Shown: positions 46,686 to 55,046 of the stretch, piece by piece
Position numbering within the stretch: the first letter of the stretch is position 1
How the letters are laid out: each line of letters opens with the position of its first letter
NCBI RefSeq assembly: GCF_004366735.1
Contig: NZ_SOQX01000010.1
Coordinates: forward strand, 1-64,000
From: Thiohalophilus thiocyanatoxydans
GTDB taxonomy: Bacteria; Pseudomonadota; Gammaproteobacteria; UBA6429; Thiohalophilaceae
Direction of reading: 5' to 3'
Length of the DNA: 64,000 bases
The notes under the pieces: generated by a model
What the model saw: the letters and a program-made list of their open reading frames with translations, nothing else
What the model was told of the DNA's origin: nothing
The model's database searches: none
Position numbers and translations under genes: made by a program

Positions 46686-47657
46686 TTGAAGACACTCGAG
46701 GACATTCAGGCGTTGATCGGCCCCGACATGGGCGAGGTCGATCACTGCATCAGCGGACGACTGCGCTCCGAGGTGGTGCTGATCAACCAGATCGGCGCCT
46801 ACATAATAAAGAGTGGCGGCAAGCGGCTGCGTCCTGTTATCCATCTGCTGTGCGCCCGGGCGCTCGGTTATGAGGGCCGCTATCATATTGAACTGGCGGC
46901 CATTATCGAGTTCATCCACACCGCCACCCTGCTCCACGACGACGTGGTCGACAGCTCCGAACTGCGCCGCGGCCAGGAGACGGCCAACAATTTGTGGGGG
47001 AATGCGGCCAGCGTGCTGGTGGGCGATTTTCTCTATTCCCGGGCCTTCCAGATGATGGTCGATATCGGCCAAATGGATATCATGCGGATTCTGGCCAATT
47101 GCACCAACACCATCGCCGAGGGCGAGGTCCAGCAACTGCTCAATATTCACGACGCGGACACCACCGAGGCCCGCTACATGGAGGTCATCCACAACAAGAC
47201 CGCCAAACTGTTCGAATCGGCCAGTGAACTGGCGGCGGTGATCACCGACCAGCCCGAGAGCATCCAGCAGGCGATGGCCCGCTACGGGATGCACCTGGGC
47301 AGCGCCTTTCAGCTGGTCGACGACGTGCTCGACTACCGCTCCGACAGCGAGGAGACCGGCAAGAACATCGGCGACGACCTGGCCGAGGGCAAGCCTACCC
47401 TGCCGCTGATCTACGCCATCGCGCAGGGCAGCCCGGAGCAGGCCGCGGTCATCCGTGACGCCATCGAAACCGGCGGCCTGACCCAGATCGACGCCGTGCG
47501 CGCCGCGATTGAATCCACCGGCGCTATCGACTACACTGCGCGCTGCGCGCGAGCGGAGGCCGATCAGGCCATTGAGGCGCTGAGCGGAATCCCGACGTCC
47601 GAGTATAAAGACGCACTCAGCTTTCTCGCCGAATTCGCCGTCAACCGCAGTTATTAA
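46686..47657 (+). CDS. ispB: octaprenyl diphosphate synthase IspB
   Basis: A trans-isoprenyl diphosphate synthase that makes the ubiquinone side chain. First Asp-rich motif LLHDDVVDSSELRRG, second QLVDDVLDYRSDSEETG; KSGGKRLRPVIHLL binds IPP. No ATG fits the family start: I propose TTG 46686 (LKTLEDIQALIGPDM, 323 residues), which aligns with E. coli IspB; TTG 46629 and ATG 46728 are alternatives. Chain length cannot be judged from sequence. Divergent from rplU-rpmA. Confidence 0.92.
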   Translation: MKTLEDIQALIGPDMGEVDHCISGRLRSEVVLINQIGAYIIKSGGKRLRPVIHLLCARALGYEGRYHIELAAIIEFIHTATLLHDDVVDSSELRRGQETANNLWGNAASVLVGDFLYSRAFQMMVDIGQMDIMRILANCTNTIAEGEVQQLLNIHDADTTEARYMEVIHNKTAKLFESASELAAVITDQPESIQQAMARYGMHLGSAFQLVDDVLDYRSDSEETGKNIGDDLAEGKPTLPLIYAIAQGSPEQAAVIRDAIETGGLTQIDAVRAAIESTGAIDYTARCARAEADQAIEALSGIPTSEYKDALSFLAEFAVNRSY

Positions 47658-47710
47658 TCCGCGTTACAACCGTTTAATACGGTTCGAGTCGAAGCCGCTT
47701 TATTAAGGTT

Positions 47711-47884
47711 TTATTAGGCCGTATAAGCGGATGATGACAAGGCAAAGCGAGCGAGAAAAGCGGAGTTATGCACAGGATGTGCGGTATGTCGCGGGAGGCA
47801 GGACGCCGGTAGCGACGAACATCGGAAAGCTTATTTTCGAGCCGACGCTTTAACGCAGTCAGGGCCGCTTATACGGCCTAATAA
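47711..47884. repeat. MITE-like element with 20-bp perfect inverted ends
   Basis: A 174-bp segment bounded by TTATTAGGCCGTATAAGCGG and its exact reverse complement. Inside are further partly self-complementary tracts (GCGAGCGAGAAAAGCGG against GCTTATTTTCGAGCCG). It ends 2 bp before the tRNA-Pro gene. No frame of protein character is inside. A structured RNA is the alternative. Confidence 0.7.
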
Positions 47885-47886
47885 TT

Positions 47887-47963
47887 CGGGGTGTAGCTCA
47901 GCCTGGTAGAGCACCGCCTTCGGGAGGCGGGGGTCGTAGGTTCAAATCCTGTCACCCCGACCA
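47887..47963 (+). tRNA. tRNA-Pro (anticodon CGG)
   Basis: The 77-nt sequence begins CGGGGTGTAGCTCAGCC, has anticodon stem CCGCC/GGCGG around CGG, the T arm GGTTCAAATCC and encoded CCA. It decodes CCG. Its promoter must lie in or before the MITE-like element that abuts it. Confidence 0.97.
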
Positions 47964-47978
47964 ATTCTTAATTCTTTA

Positions 47979-48000
47979 CGCCGGACCTTGCCGGCGGTTT
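47979..48000 (+). terminator. probable terminator of tRNA-Pro
   Basis: CGCCGG, a six-base loop and CCGGCG followed by GTTT, 16 bp after the tRNA. The T run is short. The rest of the gap to 48217 shows no gene. Confidence 0.5.
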
Positions 48001-48217
48001 GATGTGGGTGACCGGGGTCGCTCCAGACTCCCTGTCCTCTCGCGACAGAGCCCACCCCGCAAGCAAGGCGAGTGTTTTGGGTGTTCTTCCCTGTACGTCA
48101 TTTCCGGGCGTTTGCGACATCTCCTCATCACGACTACGACCGGGCTTTTCCCTGTCCCGCGCCGATTCCGTTAAACTGGGCGCTCCAATTCATCGTAATC
48201 TCCAGAGTCGGCTCTTC

Positions 48218-49414
48218 ATGCAAACAGATGTTGTGATTATCGGCGCGGGTGCCGCGGGTCTGATGTGTGCCATCGAGGCCGGCAAACGCGGGCGCAAGGT
48301 GATCGTGCTGGAGCATGCCAACAAGCCCGGCAAGAAGATCCTGATGTCCGGCGGCGGGCGCTGCAACTTCACCAATTACGATATCCGTGCCGACCATTAT
48401 CTGTCCCGCAATCCCCATTTTTGCAAATCGGCCCTGAGCCGTTATACCCAATGGGATTTTATTGCCCTGCTCGACCGCCACCACATTCCCTGGCACGAGA
48501 AAGCTCACGGCCAGCTGTTTTGTGATCACAGCGCCAGGGATGTACTGAATATGCTGCTGGACGAATGCCGCCGGGCCGGCGTCGAGATCCGCCTCAACTG
48601 CAGCGTCGAACGGATTGAGCAACCCGACGCCTCCTCCTCTTCCGCTGACAACAGGTTCACGCTTTACACCACCCGGGAGAAGATTGAAACCGGGTCACTC
48701 GTGATTGCCAGCGGCGGGCTGTCCATCCCGAAAATGTGCGCCACACCTTTCGGTTACCGGATCGCCGAACAGTTCGGTCATACGATTCAGCCGACCCGGG
48801 CCGCCCTGGTACCGTTTACCTTGCAGCCACAGGACAGGACACGCTTTAGTGAATTAACCGGTGTTTCCGTCGACAGTATCGTCAGTCATGCACGTATCAG
48901 CTTTCGGGAAAACATCCTTTTCACCCACCGGGGCTTGAGTGGTCCGGCGATATTGCAAATTTCGTCTTACTGGCAACCGGGCGAGACGATTAGCGTTAAC
49001 CTGCTGCCGGATCAGGATGTGGTGACTTATCTAAAAACCCGACAAAACCACCAGCCGCGCAGCAAGCTCAAAACCGTGCTCGGCGAGATCCTGCCAAAGC
49101 GCCTGGTTGCCGTTATACTGGACAGCACATTAATTGAGACACCCCTGCAAGCTCTGTCACATACCCGGTTCGATGCCATCGCCCGGCAACTGCAACAATG
49201 GGAAATCACCCCCGGCGGCAGCGAAGGCTATCGCACCGCGGAAGTGACCCTGGGCGGGGTCGACTGCGATGAGCTCTCTTCCAAAACCATGGAATCGCGA
49301 CGCGTCCCCGGCCTCTATTTTATCGGCGAGGTGGTGGATGTCACCGGCTGGCTCGGCGGCTATAATTTCCAATGGGCCTGGTCCTCGGGCTGGGTGGCCG
49401 GCCAGGTGGTTTAA
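48218..49414 (+). CDS. HI0933/YhiN-family flavoprotein
   Basis: A 398-residue FAD-dependent protein. I start at ATG 48218 because MQTDVVIIGAGAAGLMCAIE is the dinucleotide fold; the frame is open upstream without similarity. NKPGKKILMSGGGRCNFTNYD and GGVDCDELSSKTMESRRV, then LYFIGEVVDVTGWLGGYNFQWAWSSG, are diagnostic for the HI0933 family. Its substrate is unknown; an oxidoreductase role is annotated by homology only. Confidence 0.88.
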   Translation: MQTDVVIIGAGAAGLMCAIEAGKRGRKVIVLEHANKPGKKILMSGGGRCNFTNYDIRADHYLSRNPHFCKSALSRYTQWDFIALLDRHHIPWHEKAHGQLFCDHSARDVLNMLLDECRRAGVEIRLNCSVERIEQPDASSSSADNRFTLYTTREKIETGSLVIASGGLSIPKMCATPFGYRIAEQFGHTIQPTRAALVPFTLQPQDRTRFSELTGVSVDSIVSHARISFRENILFTHRGLSGPAILQISSYWQPGETISVNLLPDQDVVTYLKTRQNHQPRSKLKTVLGEILPKRLVAVILDSTLIETPLQALSHTRFDAIARQLQQWEITPGGSEGYRTAEVTLGGVDCDELSSKTMESRRVPGLYFIGEVVDVTGWLGGYNFQWAWSSGWVAGQVV

Positions 49415-49467
49415 CTGAAAAGCCGTCGAATCACGTTACCGGGTAGTATGCAAAACGGAGTTATGCA

Positions 49468-50178
49468 ATGAAGCCTGTTTTTCGCACTGTACGTAGACTG
49501 ATCGCAACCGGCCTGTTACTGGTCGCCGCCTCGACTGCGCCGCTGGTCGGTGGCGCCTCGGCCGGGGAAAACGTCAATCCTGAGATCAATCGCCATTACC
49601 AGGATCCGGATTTTGCACGCTGGCAGAGTACTTTTGAGCGACCCGGGCGGGAAGTCTACGATCAACGGCATGCGATTATCGAGGCGCTCGATCTGAAAAC
49701 CGGCATGCATATCGCCGACGTGGGAGCCGGTACCGGCCTGTTCACCCGGTTGTTTGCCCAACGGGTCGGCGCGACCGGCAAAGTCTATGCCGTGGATATT
49801 GCCCAAAACTTTGTCGATAACATTCTGCGCACGGCCCGCGAACAGGATCTGACGAATATCGAAGGGATAGTGAACGATCAACAATCTACTCGCCTGCCCG
49901 GGCAAAGCGTTGACCTGGTCTTCTTAAGCGACACCTATCACCACTTTGAATATCCCGAAGCCATGCTGGACTCGATACACCGGGCCCTGCGTCCCGGCGG
50001 CCAACTCGTGATCATCGATTTTCGCAAGGAGCCGGGAAAAAGTTCCGACTGGGTGATGTCCCATGTCAGGGCAAATCGTGATCAGGTCGTCGACGAAGTG
50101 ACTGCTGCCGGTTTTGCCCTGCTCCGCGAGCCGCAGATGCTCGAGGAGAATTACTTTTTGATCTTCCGACGCCGCTGA
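49468..50178 (+). CDS. SAM-dependent methyltransferase with N-terminal signal peptide
   Basis: A 236-residue class I methyltransferase. Motif I is IADVGAGTGLFTRLFAQRVG, with the acidic YAVDIAQNFV after it and RPGGQLVIIDFRKEPG later. Oddly, the N-terminus MKPVFRTVRRLIATGLLLVA continues ASTAPLVGGASAGENV, which looks like a cleavable signal peptide of about 32 residues ahead of a complete fold. An exported methyltransferase lacks an obvious SAM source, so it may use an unusual ligand or stay anchored. Substrate unknown. Confidence 0.78.
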   Translation: MKPVFRTVRRLIATGLLLVAASTAPLVGGASAGENVNPEINRHYQDPDFARWQSTFERPGREVYDQRHAIIEALDLKTGMHIADVGAGTGLFTRLFAQRVGATGKVYAVDIAQNFVDNILRTAREQDLTNIEGIVNDQQSTRLPGQSVDLVFLSDTYHHFEYPEAMLDSIHRALRPGGQLVIIDFRKEPGKSSDWVMSHVRANRDQVVDEVTAAGFALLREPQMLEENYFLIFRRR

Positions 50179-50192
50179 GCTCCTAAATAACT

Positions 50193-50347
50193 GTTCCGAA
50201 TACCAGTAGAGTTGCGGGGTGTGACGAGGTTATCCAGGACACGCAGTGAATACATCCCTGTATGCTCGACGGCCGCTTCCATGCGGCCAACGGTCCTTGA
50301 TAACCTCGTCACACCCCGTTGAAACAAAGTGATCTGATATTCGGAAC
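50193..50347. repeat. element with nested inverted repeats between convergent genes
   Basis: An outer 10-bp pair GTTCCGAATA/TATTCGGAAC (50193, 50338) encloses a 26-bp pair (50215-50240 and 50293-50318) differing at one position, CGGGGTGTGACGAGG at its start. The 52-bp middle contains GCGTGAA-like and GACGGCCGCTTCCATGCGGCC tracts. It may be a mobile element or a large terminator. A shortened relative is at 34412-34445. Confidence 0.7.
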
Positions 50348-50353
50348 TCCTAT

Positions 50354-51379
50354 TTAGCCTTCGAGAATCATCTCCAGGCGCAGCGTCAAAGATCGTTCAG
50401 CATCAAAATCATTTTCACGCTGGTATAACACTCTGGGGATCAACTCCATAAACAGATAGTCGGAATGAATATTCTGACGATAGCGGATTTGTGCCAGGTA
50501 ATCGGTGGTATGCCAGCCCGGCTCGCTAATCCCGTATGCCCCGACTTGATAAGCCACCCCACGCCGGGAGCTCAGGCTGTGCAGCAGGGAAAAAATCTGG
50601 CTGGGCTCGTAGTAATCATTTTCATCAGTATAACGAACCAGACTGGAGGACCGGAACAGCACATCGTCGGTAATCCCGTAGTCCAGGGCAAATCGGGTGT
50701 CCGATCCGAAGCCTTTTTCCTTGAAGGTATAGAAGGTCTGGCTGGGACGAAACAGCCAGTCACCGGTTTTGTAGTTTCGATCTATGCGCAGGCGCAGAAA
50801 GATATCGATCGGCTTGTCAAACTTGACACCGATCGAAGGCTTGAAACGCCATTTTCTCTCGTCGCCCAGTGTCGCCTGAATCCCGCCATAATACTCTCTC
50901 TCCCGTGCGACCTCACCCGGGGAGTCTTCCAGTGTCCGGTCCAGGTCATCCCGCTGTTCATTCGGATCACTCTCAAAGGTCAGCTTGAGTTTTTCTTCCG
51001 TGTGCGGCAGGCGCAGCTTGACTTTGACATCCCCGGTATAACGGGTGTCACCGGCCTCTTCAAACACCATGTCCGTCGTTAACCGCACATAACTGCCGGT
51101 CTTGTCATAAAAGACCCGCTCCTCGGCAAAAAATTCGTCCATGGCGATAGCCATTTCGTTCAATCCATAGGAGAGGGTGTCCTGAGGCCAATCGAGAAAA
51201 GAAAAGAACGACTTGTCACCGGCACCATCGTCAGCCGACGGCTTCGGCCGGTTCGAACAGTCATCATCAAACGGTCCGCACTCTCTGGCTTTAGCTTCGG
51301 ACGACGCGGCCAGTGGTGAGCCCGAAAACAGTAGGCTGGCAAGCAGGCATGTCAGTAAGCAAGGTTTCACGTTATGCAA
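50354..51379 (-). CDS. exported protein of unknown function, probable outer-membrane beta-barrel
   Basis: A 341-residue protein with a signal peptide ending near SPLAAS. After a Cys-containing, charged stretch (ECGPFDDDCSNRPKP), most of the chain has alternating polar/hydrophobic strands: SYVRLTTDMVFEEAGD, VKVKLRLPHTEEKLKLTF, GVKFDKPIDIFLRLRID. The final LTLRLEMILEG lacks the usual terminal Phe. I do not recognise the family. TATAAT hexamers on the minus strand at 51426-51431 and 51441-51446 may mark its promoter. Confidence 0.7.
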   Translation of the reverse strand: MHNVKPCLLTCLLASLLFSGSPLAASSEAKARECGPFDDDCSNRPKPSADDGAGDKSFFSFLDWPQDTLSYGLNEMAIAMDEFFAEERVFYDKTGSYVRLTTDMVFEEAGDTRYTGDVKVKLRLPHTEEKLKLTFESDPNEQRDDLDRTLEDSPGEVAREREYYGGIQATLGDERKWRFKPSIGVKFDKPIDIFLRLRIDRNYKTGDWLFRPSQTFYTFKEKGFGSDTRFALDYGITDDVLFRSSSLVRYTDENDYYEPSQIFSLLHSLSSRRGVAYQVGAYGISEPGWHTTDYLAQIRYRQNIHSDYLFMELIPRVLYQRENDFDAERSLTLRLEMILEG

Positions 51380-51606
51380 TTAAGACCAGGTGACGGCCCC
51401 GATTAAGGGTGAATAATCACTTTTTATTATAGTGATCTGGATTATAAATAGAACCTAACCGGAGAGCCCGGCACTGTCAATTACTGCCCTGCCCGCATAG
51501 TGGCGTCGTCCGCTCCAGGAGCTGGCGTACTCACGGTTCGATGATCACTGCAGTTCGTCCCGTATAGATAACTTCAGGTTACAATTTTTGAATCGTAGCC
51601 GACAAT

Positions 51607-52068
51607 TCAGTCAAGACGTCTGGGTTCGGCTTTGCCGAGAATCCGCCCCAGTTGTACCCGGCTCGTACGCTGGATAGTTTGCGGGGAGAGTCGACGCTCC
51701 TGAAACAGCAATTGTTGCAACAGGGCATCCTGCTGATAGATGATCTGTTCCGCTTGCGGGTTGAAGGCCTGTTTGTGACTCAGGCGGGCGATGTGCCCCA
51801 GATTGATACCCCGTCCGTCGGAGAGGATCAGCATGTGTGGATAGAGCCGCCGGGCGGGATCCGGCGCGGGAAAGTCCACCACCTCCAGCAGGGTCACCGG
51901 TGTGCTCTCCAGTGTCACCGCCAGGTTGATATCGGTGGGTTTGAGTAAGACCAGGTAGATCGACTGGCCAATCATGTCGCGCACTGCGGCCAGCTGTCGA
52001 TCGTAATCCGCCGAGGGCCAGAGATAGCCCTCGTGTTGCGGTTTTTGGGACCCTTCCAGTTCGGCCAT
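51607..52068 (-). CDS. conserved-looking protein of unknown function
   Basis: A 153-residue cytoplasmic protein without signal or membrane segment. Its N-terminus has EGYLWPSADYDRQLAAVRDM, and a central strand-rich part reads YLVLLKPTDINLAVTLES and YPHMLILSDGRGINLGHIAR. The C-terminal third is helical and Q-rich. A second frame shifted by one base is also open but is Arg/Gly/Pro-rich and less protein-like. I do not recognise a function. The gap 51380-51606 upstream of the next gene shows no other frame. Confidence 0.65.
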   Translation of the reverse strand: MAELEGSQKPQHEGYLWPSADYDRQLAAVRDMIGQSIYLVLLKPTDINLAVTLESTPVTLLEVVDFPAPDPARRLYPHMLILSDGRGINLGHIARLSHKQAFNPQAEQIIYQQDALLQQLLFQERRLSPQTIQRTSRVQLGRILGKAEPRRLD

Positions 52069-52222
52069 ACTTAGCTGACACAGTATTCAGTATTTCTCAC
52101 CATAATATAAACGGCCAGCGGCTTACAATGCCCGGTTCGGTTAACTATTTTGCCGTCGTTGCACGGAATGATCGCCATTTCTATGCTTTACTGTAATTCA
52201 AATTTCACTAGGAGGTGACATT

Positions 52223-52792
52223 ATGCAATTCAATCTTGCCAGACAAATTCCACTTCTACTCGCCCTCTCCCTGAGTGCGCCATGGGTACTGGCCCAGGAG
52301 GCGGATGAGCCGATTTACGGCCAGCAGCTGATGAGCGAGGAGGAACGGGCCGAACATCGCGAGCAGATGCGTAACATGGAGTCGGAAGAAGAACGCGAAG
52401 CCTTTCGTGAAGAACACCATGAACGAATGCAGCAACGGGCCGAGGAGCGGGGTGTTGAGCTACCCGATGAACCCGGCCAGCGCGGCGGGATGATGAACCG
52501 CGACGGTGAACGTGGTCAGGGAATGGAACAGGGCCAGAACCGTGGCCGGGGCATGGAAGAGGGCCAGAACCGTGGTCGGGGCATGGAAGAAGGCCAGAAC
52601 CGCGGCCGGGGTATGGAAGAGGGCCAGAACCGCGGCCGGGGTATGGAAGAGGGCCAGAACCGCGGCCGGGGTATGGAAGAGGGCCAGAACCGCGGCCGGG
52701 GTATGGAGCACGGTCGAGGGATGGAACAAGGTCAGGGTCGTGGCCAGGGCATGGGCGGCGGCAGAGGCGCCGGTCAGGACAATAACCGCTGA
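52223..52792 (+). CDS. exported repeat protein with Gly/Arg/Gln/Met tail
   Basis: A 189-residue protein with a signal peptide ending near WVLAQE. The next part (YGQQLMSEEERAEHREQM, then EEREAFREEHHERMQQRAEE) is a helical, Glu/His/Met-rich segment I have seen in periplasmic proteins of unknown role. The tail holds six 10-residue repeats of type MEEGQNRGRG encoded by 30-bp DNA repeats, then degenerate versions. AGGAGG precedes the ATG. Metal binding is conceivable. A bidirectional terminator follows. Confidence 0.75.
   Translation: MQFNLARQIPLLLALSLSAPWVLAQEADEPIYGQQLMSEEERAEHREQMRNMESEEEREAFREEHHERMQQRAEERGVELPDEPGQRGGMMNRDGERGQGMEQGQNRGRGMEEGQNRGRGMEEGQNRGRGMEEGQNRGRGMEEGQNRGRGMEEGQNRGRGMEHGRGMEQGQGRGQGMGGGRGAGQDNNR
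52523..52702 (+). repeat. 30-bp coding tandem repeat, six units
   Basis: Units start every 30 bp from 52523 (ATGGAAGAGGGCCAGAACCG in each). Units 4, 5 and 6 are identical, which suggests recent expansion and variable copy number. Confidence 0.93.
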
Positions 52793-52817
52793 GACCGACC
52801 CGTTCTCCCTGACGGCC

Positions 52818-52855
52818 ATAAAACAAAACCCCGCTCAGTCGGGGTTTTGTTTTAT
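52818..52855. terminator. bidirectional terminator between the repeat protein and ssb
   Basis: ATAAAACAAAACCCCG, a short loop, and CGGGGTTTTGTTTTAT. T runs occur on both strands, serving both convergent genes. Confidence 0.93.
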
Positions 52856-52872
52856 CAGACAGGCTGCATCAT

Positions 52873-53340
52873 TCAGAAAGGAATATCGTCGTCAAAATCC
52901 CCCATCGGGACCGGCTCGGGCTGGCCGCCACCGCTACCGGCACCACCACCGCTGCTGCTCTGACCACTGTCGTAGTTGTTGTCAAAATTAGCGGTACCGC
53001 CGCCGCGCGAGTCGAGCATCTGCATTTCGTTGGCCACGATCTCGGTGGTGTAGCGATCCTGGCCCTCTTTGTCCTGCCACTTGCGGGTCTGCAGTTTGCC
53101 TTCGATATAGACCTTGGAGCCCTTCTTCAGGTATTCACCGGCAATCTCGGCCAGGCGACGGAACATCACCACCCGGTGCCATTCGGTCTTCTCCACCTGT
53201 TCGCCGGTGTTCTTGTCTTTCCAGCTTTCGGAGGTGGCGATCGATACATTGGCAATCGCCGCGCCGTTGGCGGAATAACGCACTTCCGGATCGCGCCCCA
53301 GGTTACCCACCAGAATTACTTTATTAATGCCCCTTGCCAT
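52873..53340 (-). CDS. ssb: single-stranded DNA-binding protein SSB
   Basis: A 155-residue protein. The OB fold begins [20 protein letters not shown], with [19 protein letters not shown] and [20 protein letters not shown] Gly/Ser/Gln linker (about 115-145) leads to the acidic tip DFDDDIPF that recruits partner proteins. The order uvrA, MFS transporter, ssb resembles that in pseudomonads. Confidence 0.96.
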   Translation of the reverse strand: MARGINKVILVGNLGRDPEVRYSANGAAIANVSIATSESWKDKNTGEQVEKTEWHRVVMFRRLAEIAGEYLKKGSKVYIEGKLQTRKWQDKEGQDRYTTEIVANEMQMLDSRGGGTANFDNNYDSGQSSSGGGAGSGGGQPEPVPMGDFDDDIPF

Positions 53341-53378
53341 GTTCGTCCTCTCCCTTCGTGCAATGGTTACGCTGATAT

Positions 53379-54755
53379 TCAGCCTTGTGCTGTTACCGAA
53401 TAGGCAAACAGCGCGGTTTGATCCAGTTTCGGTTTGTCGACCTTGAGGTAGGCGACACCCTCCTCGGCAACAATTATAGCTTCGATGACCCCCGGTACCG
53501 CGCTCAACTTGCGGACCAGCTCCTCGGCCTGCTGCGCGTCCAGGTTGCCCACGTTCAGCAGCTGGCTGGTGTAATAAGACGGCTGACGCATACTGATCAC
53601 CAGCAGCAGCCAGATCCCTGCCAGGACCGTATTAAACAGAAACAGGCTGGTCAGCGTATAGTGCTCCGCCAGCCAGCCGCCGGCCGCCCCGCCGACAAAC
53701 ACCCCCAGAAACTGCGCCGTGGTGTAGGCGCCCATGGCCGTGCCCTTGCGGGTTACCGGCGCCAGTTTGGCCACCAGCGATGGCAGGCTGGCCTCCAGCA
53801 GGTTGAACGCCACAAAAAACAACCATAGCACGAAGACCATGCCGGCCATAGAGTCGATGCCCGACGCCAGGGCGGCCTGGACCGCCAGCATCAGCCCGAC
53901 GGCGAAGACAAGTATCTGTTTTACCATGCGTTTTTTTTCAGCCAGGAAAATAAACGGCATGATTACCAGCATCGACAGCAGCAACACCGGCAGATAGATC
54001 TGCCAGTGGCTGGCGCCCGGCAGGCCGAAACGCTGCTCCAGCAGGCCCGGTACCACCACGAAATTGGCCATCAGCAGCAGATGCAGGATGAAGATCCCGG
54101 CATCGACCCGCAGCAGCTGGCTATCGCGCAGCACCTGGCCCAGCGAGGCCGGCTCCACCTCGGTGTCGCGGTGAAAGCGCACACTGACCGGTCTGGGCAC
54201 CGCGCGCAGCACCAGCGCGATGGCCAGCATGGCCAGGACCGCGGTAACCCAGAAAATCCCCGGCACCCCGAACCAGCCGTGCAGCAGCGGTCCGACCACC
54301 ATGGCCAGCGCGAAGGAGAGCCCGATGCTGATGCCGATCAGGGCCATCACCTTGAGCCGGTGTTCCTCGCGGGTCAGGTCGGCCGCCAGCGCCAGCACCG
54401 CACTGGCAATGGCGCCCGCGCCCTGCAGGGCGCGACCCAGAATCATCCCCGCCATACTGTCAGCGAGGGCCGCGATGAGGCTGCCGACGGCGAACACCAC
54501 CAGACCGGCGACGATCACCGGCTTGCGGCCGATGCGATCAGAGAGCATCCCCAGCGGGATCTGCAGCAGGGCCTGGGTCAACCCGTAGATACCGAGGGCC
54601 AGCCCCGCCAGGGTCAGGGTATAGCCGTGCAACTCGTGGGCGTAGAGGGTGAAGACCGGCAGGATCATGAACAGCCCCAGCATGCGGGAGGAAAATACCC
54701 CGGCCAGGACCAGCGCAATGCGCCGTTCGCCTTTGGTCATCGCGTTATCGTGCAT
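53379..54755 (-). CDS. yajR: MFS transporter YajR-like with C-terminal YAM domain
   Basis: A 458-residue major facilitator with about 12 helices. [33 protein letters not shown] and IGRKPVIV form the motif A region. Beyond the last helix, about 75 residues ([34 protein letters not shown]) fit the ferredoxin-like YAM domain of E. coli YajR, whose sequence it resembles throughout. The substrate is unknown. It lies between ssb and uvrA. Confidence 0.83.
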   Translation of the reverse strand: MHDNAMTKGERRIALVLAGVFSSRMLGLFMILPVFTLYAHELHGYTLTLAGLALGIYGLTQALLQIPLGMLSDRIGRKPVIVAGLVVFAVGSLIAALADSMAGMILGRALQGAGAIASAVLALAADLTREEHRLKVMALIGISIGLSFALAMVVGPLLHGWFGVPGIFWVTAVLAMLAIALVLRAVPRPVSVRFHRDTEVEPASLGQVLRDSQLLRVDAGIFILHLLLMANFVVVPGLLEQRFGLPGASHWQIYLPVLLLSMLVIMPFIFLAEKKRMVKQILVFAVGLMLAVQAALASGIDSMAGMVFVLWLFFVAFNLLEASLPSLVAKLAPVTRKGTAMGAYTTAQFLGVFVGGAAGGWLAEHYTLTSLFLFNTVLAGIWLLLVISMRQPSYYTSQLLNVGNLDAQQAEELVRKLSAVPGVIEAIIVAEEGVAYLKVDKPKLDQTALFAYSVTAQG

Positions 54756-55046
54756 TGATTGGGTTCAGGAGAAGTCCAGCATGAGAAAAGCGGGATAGTC
54801 CCAGTCAGACTACCAGTAAAAGGTCGATGTTAGCAGGAACCTCCCGCCCGGGAAACACTGAACCGGCGGGTCGCCAAATACCCATCTCGAATGCCCCTGC
54901 CGGTCTCCAGCCCGGCCGCCCGCGTCAGGCAACGTAATACCGGCAAGGGGAACCTGTTTCGTCGCGGCACAGAAACAGCGTATCGGCTTCCCCGTGATGG
55001 TGAAAACGTCGTATAGTAGCGTGTTTGGCTGTAGCAGGAAGAGTTC

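Noticed and set aside
47999-48217. N-terminal extension of the HI0933-like protein or a separate small gene
   Set aside because: No ribosome site, Ser/Pro/Arg-rich composition, and the FAD-binding start at 48218 is where the family begins.
51611-52081. Alternative frame over the unknown gene at 51.6-52.1 kb
   Set aside because: Its product is rich in Gly, Arg, Pro and Ser without periodic hydrophobicity, while the other frame looks like a folded protein.
52230-52826. Antisense frame over the 30-bp repeats
   Set aside because: It exists only because the repeat period is a multiple of three; it yields Pro/Gly/Ser-rich low-complexity sequence and lacks a ribosome site.
54948-54976. CTGT...ACAG upstream of uvrA as a LexA box
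   Set aside because: The gap between the half sites is 11 bp instead of 8, and the core does not fit CTG-N10-CAG.
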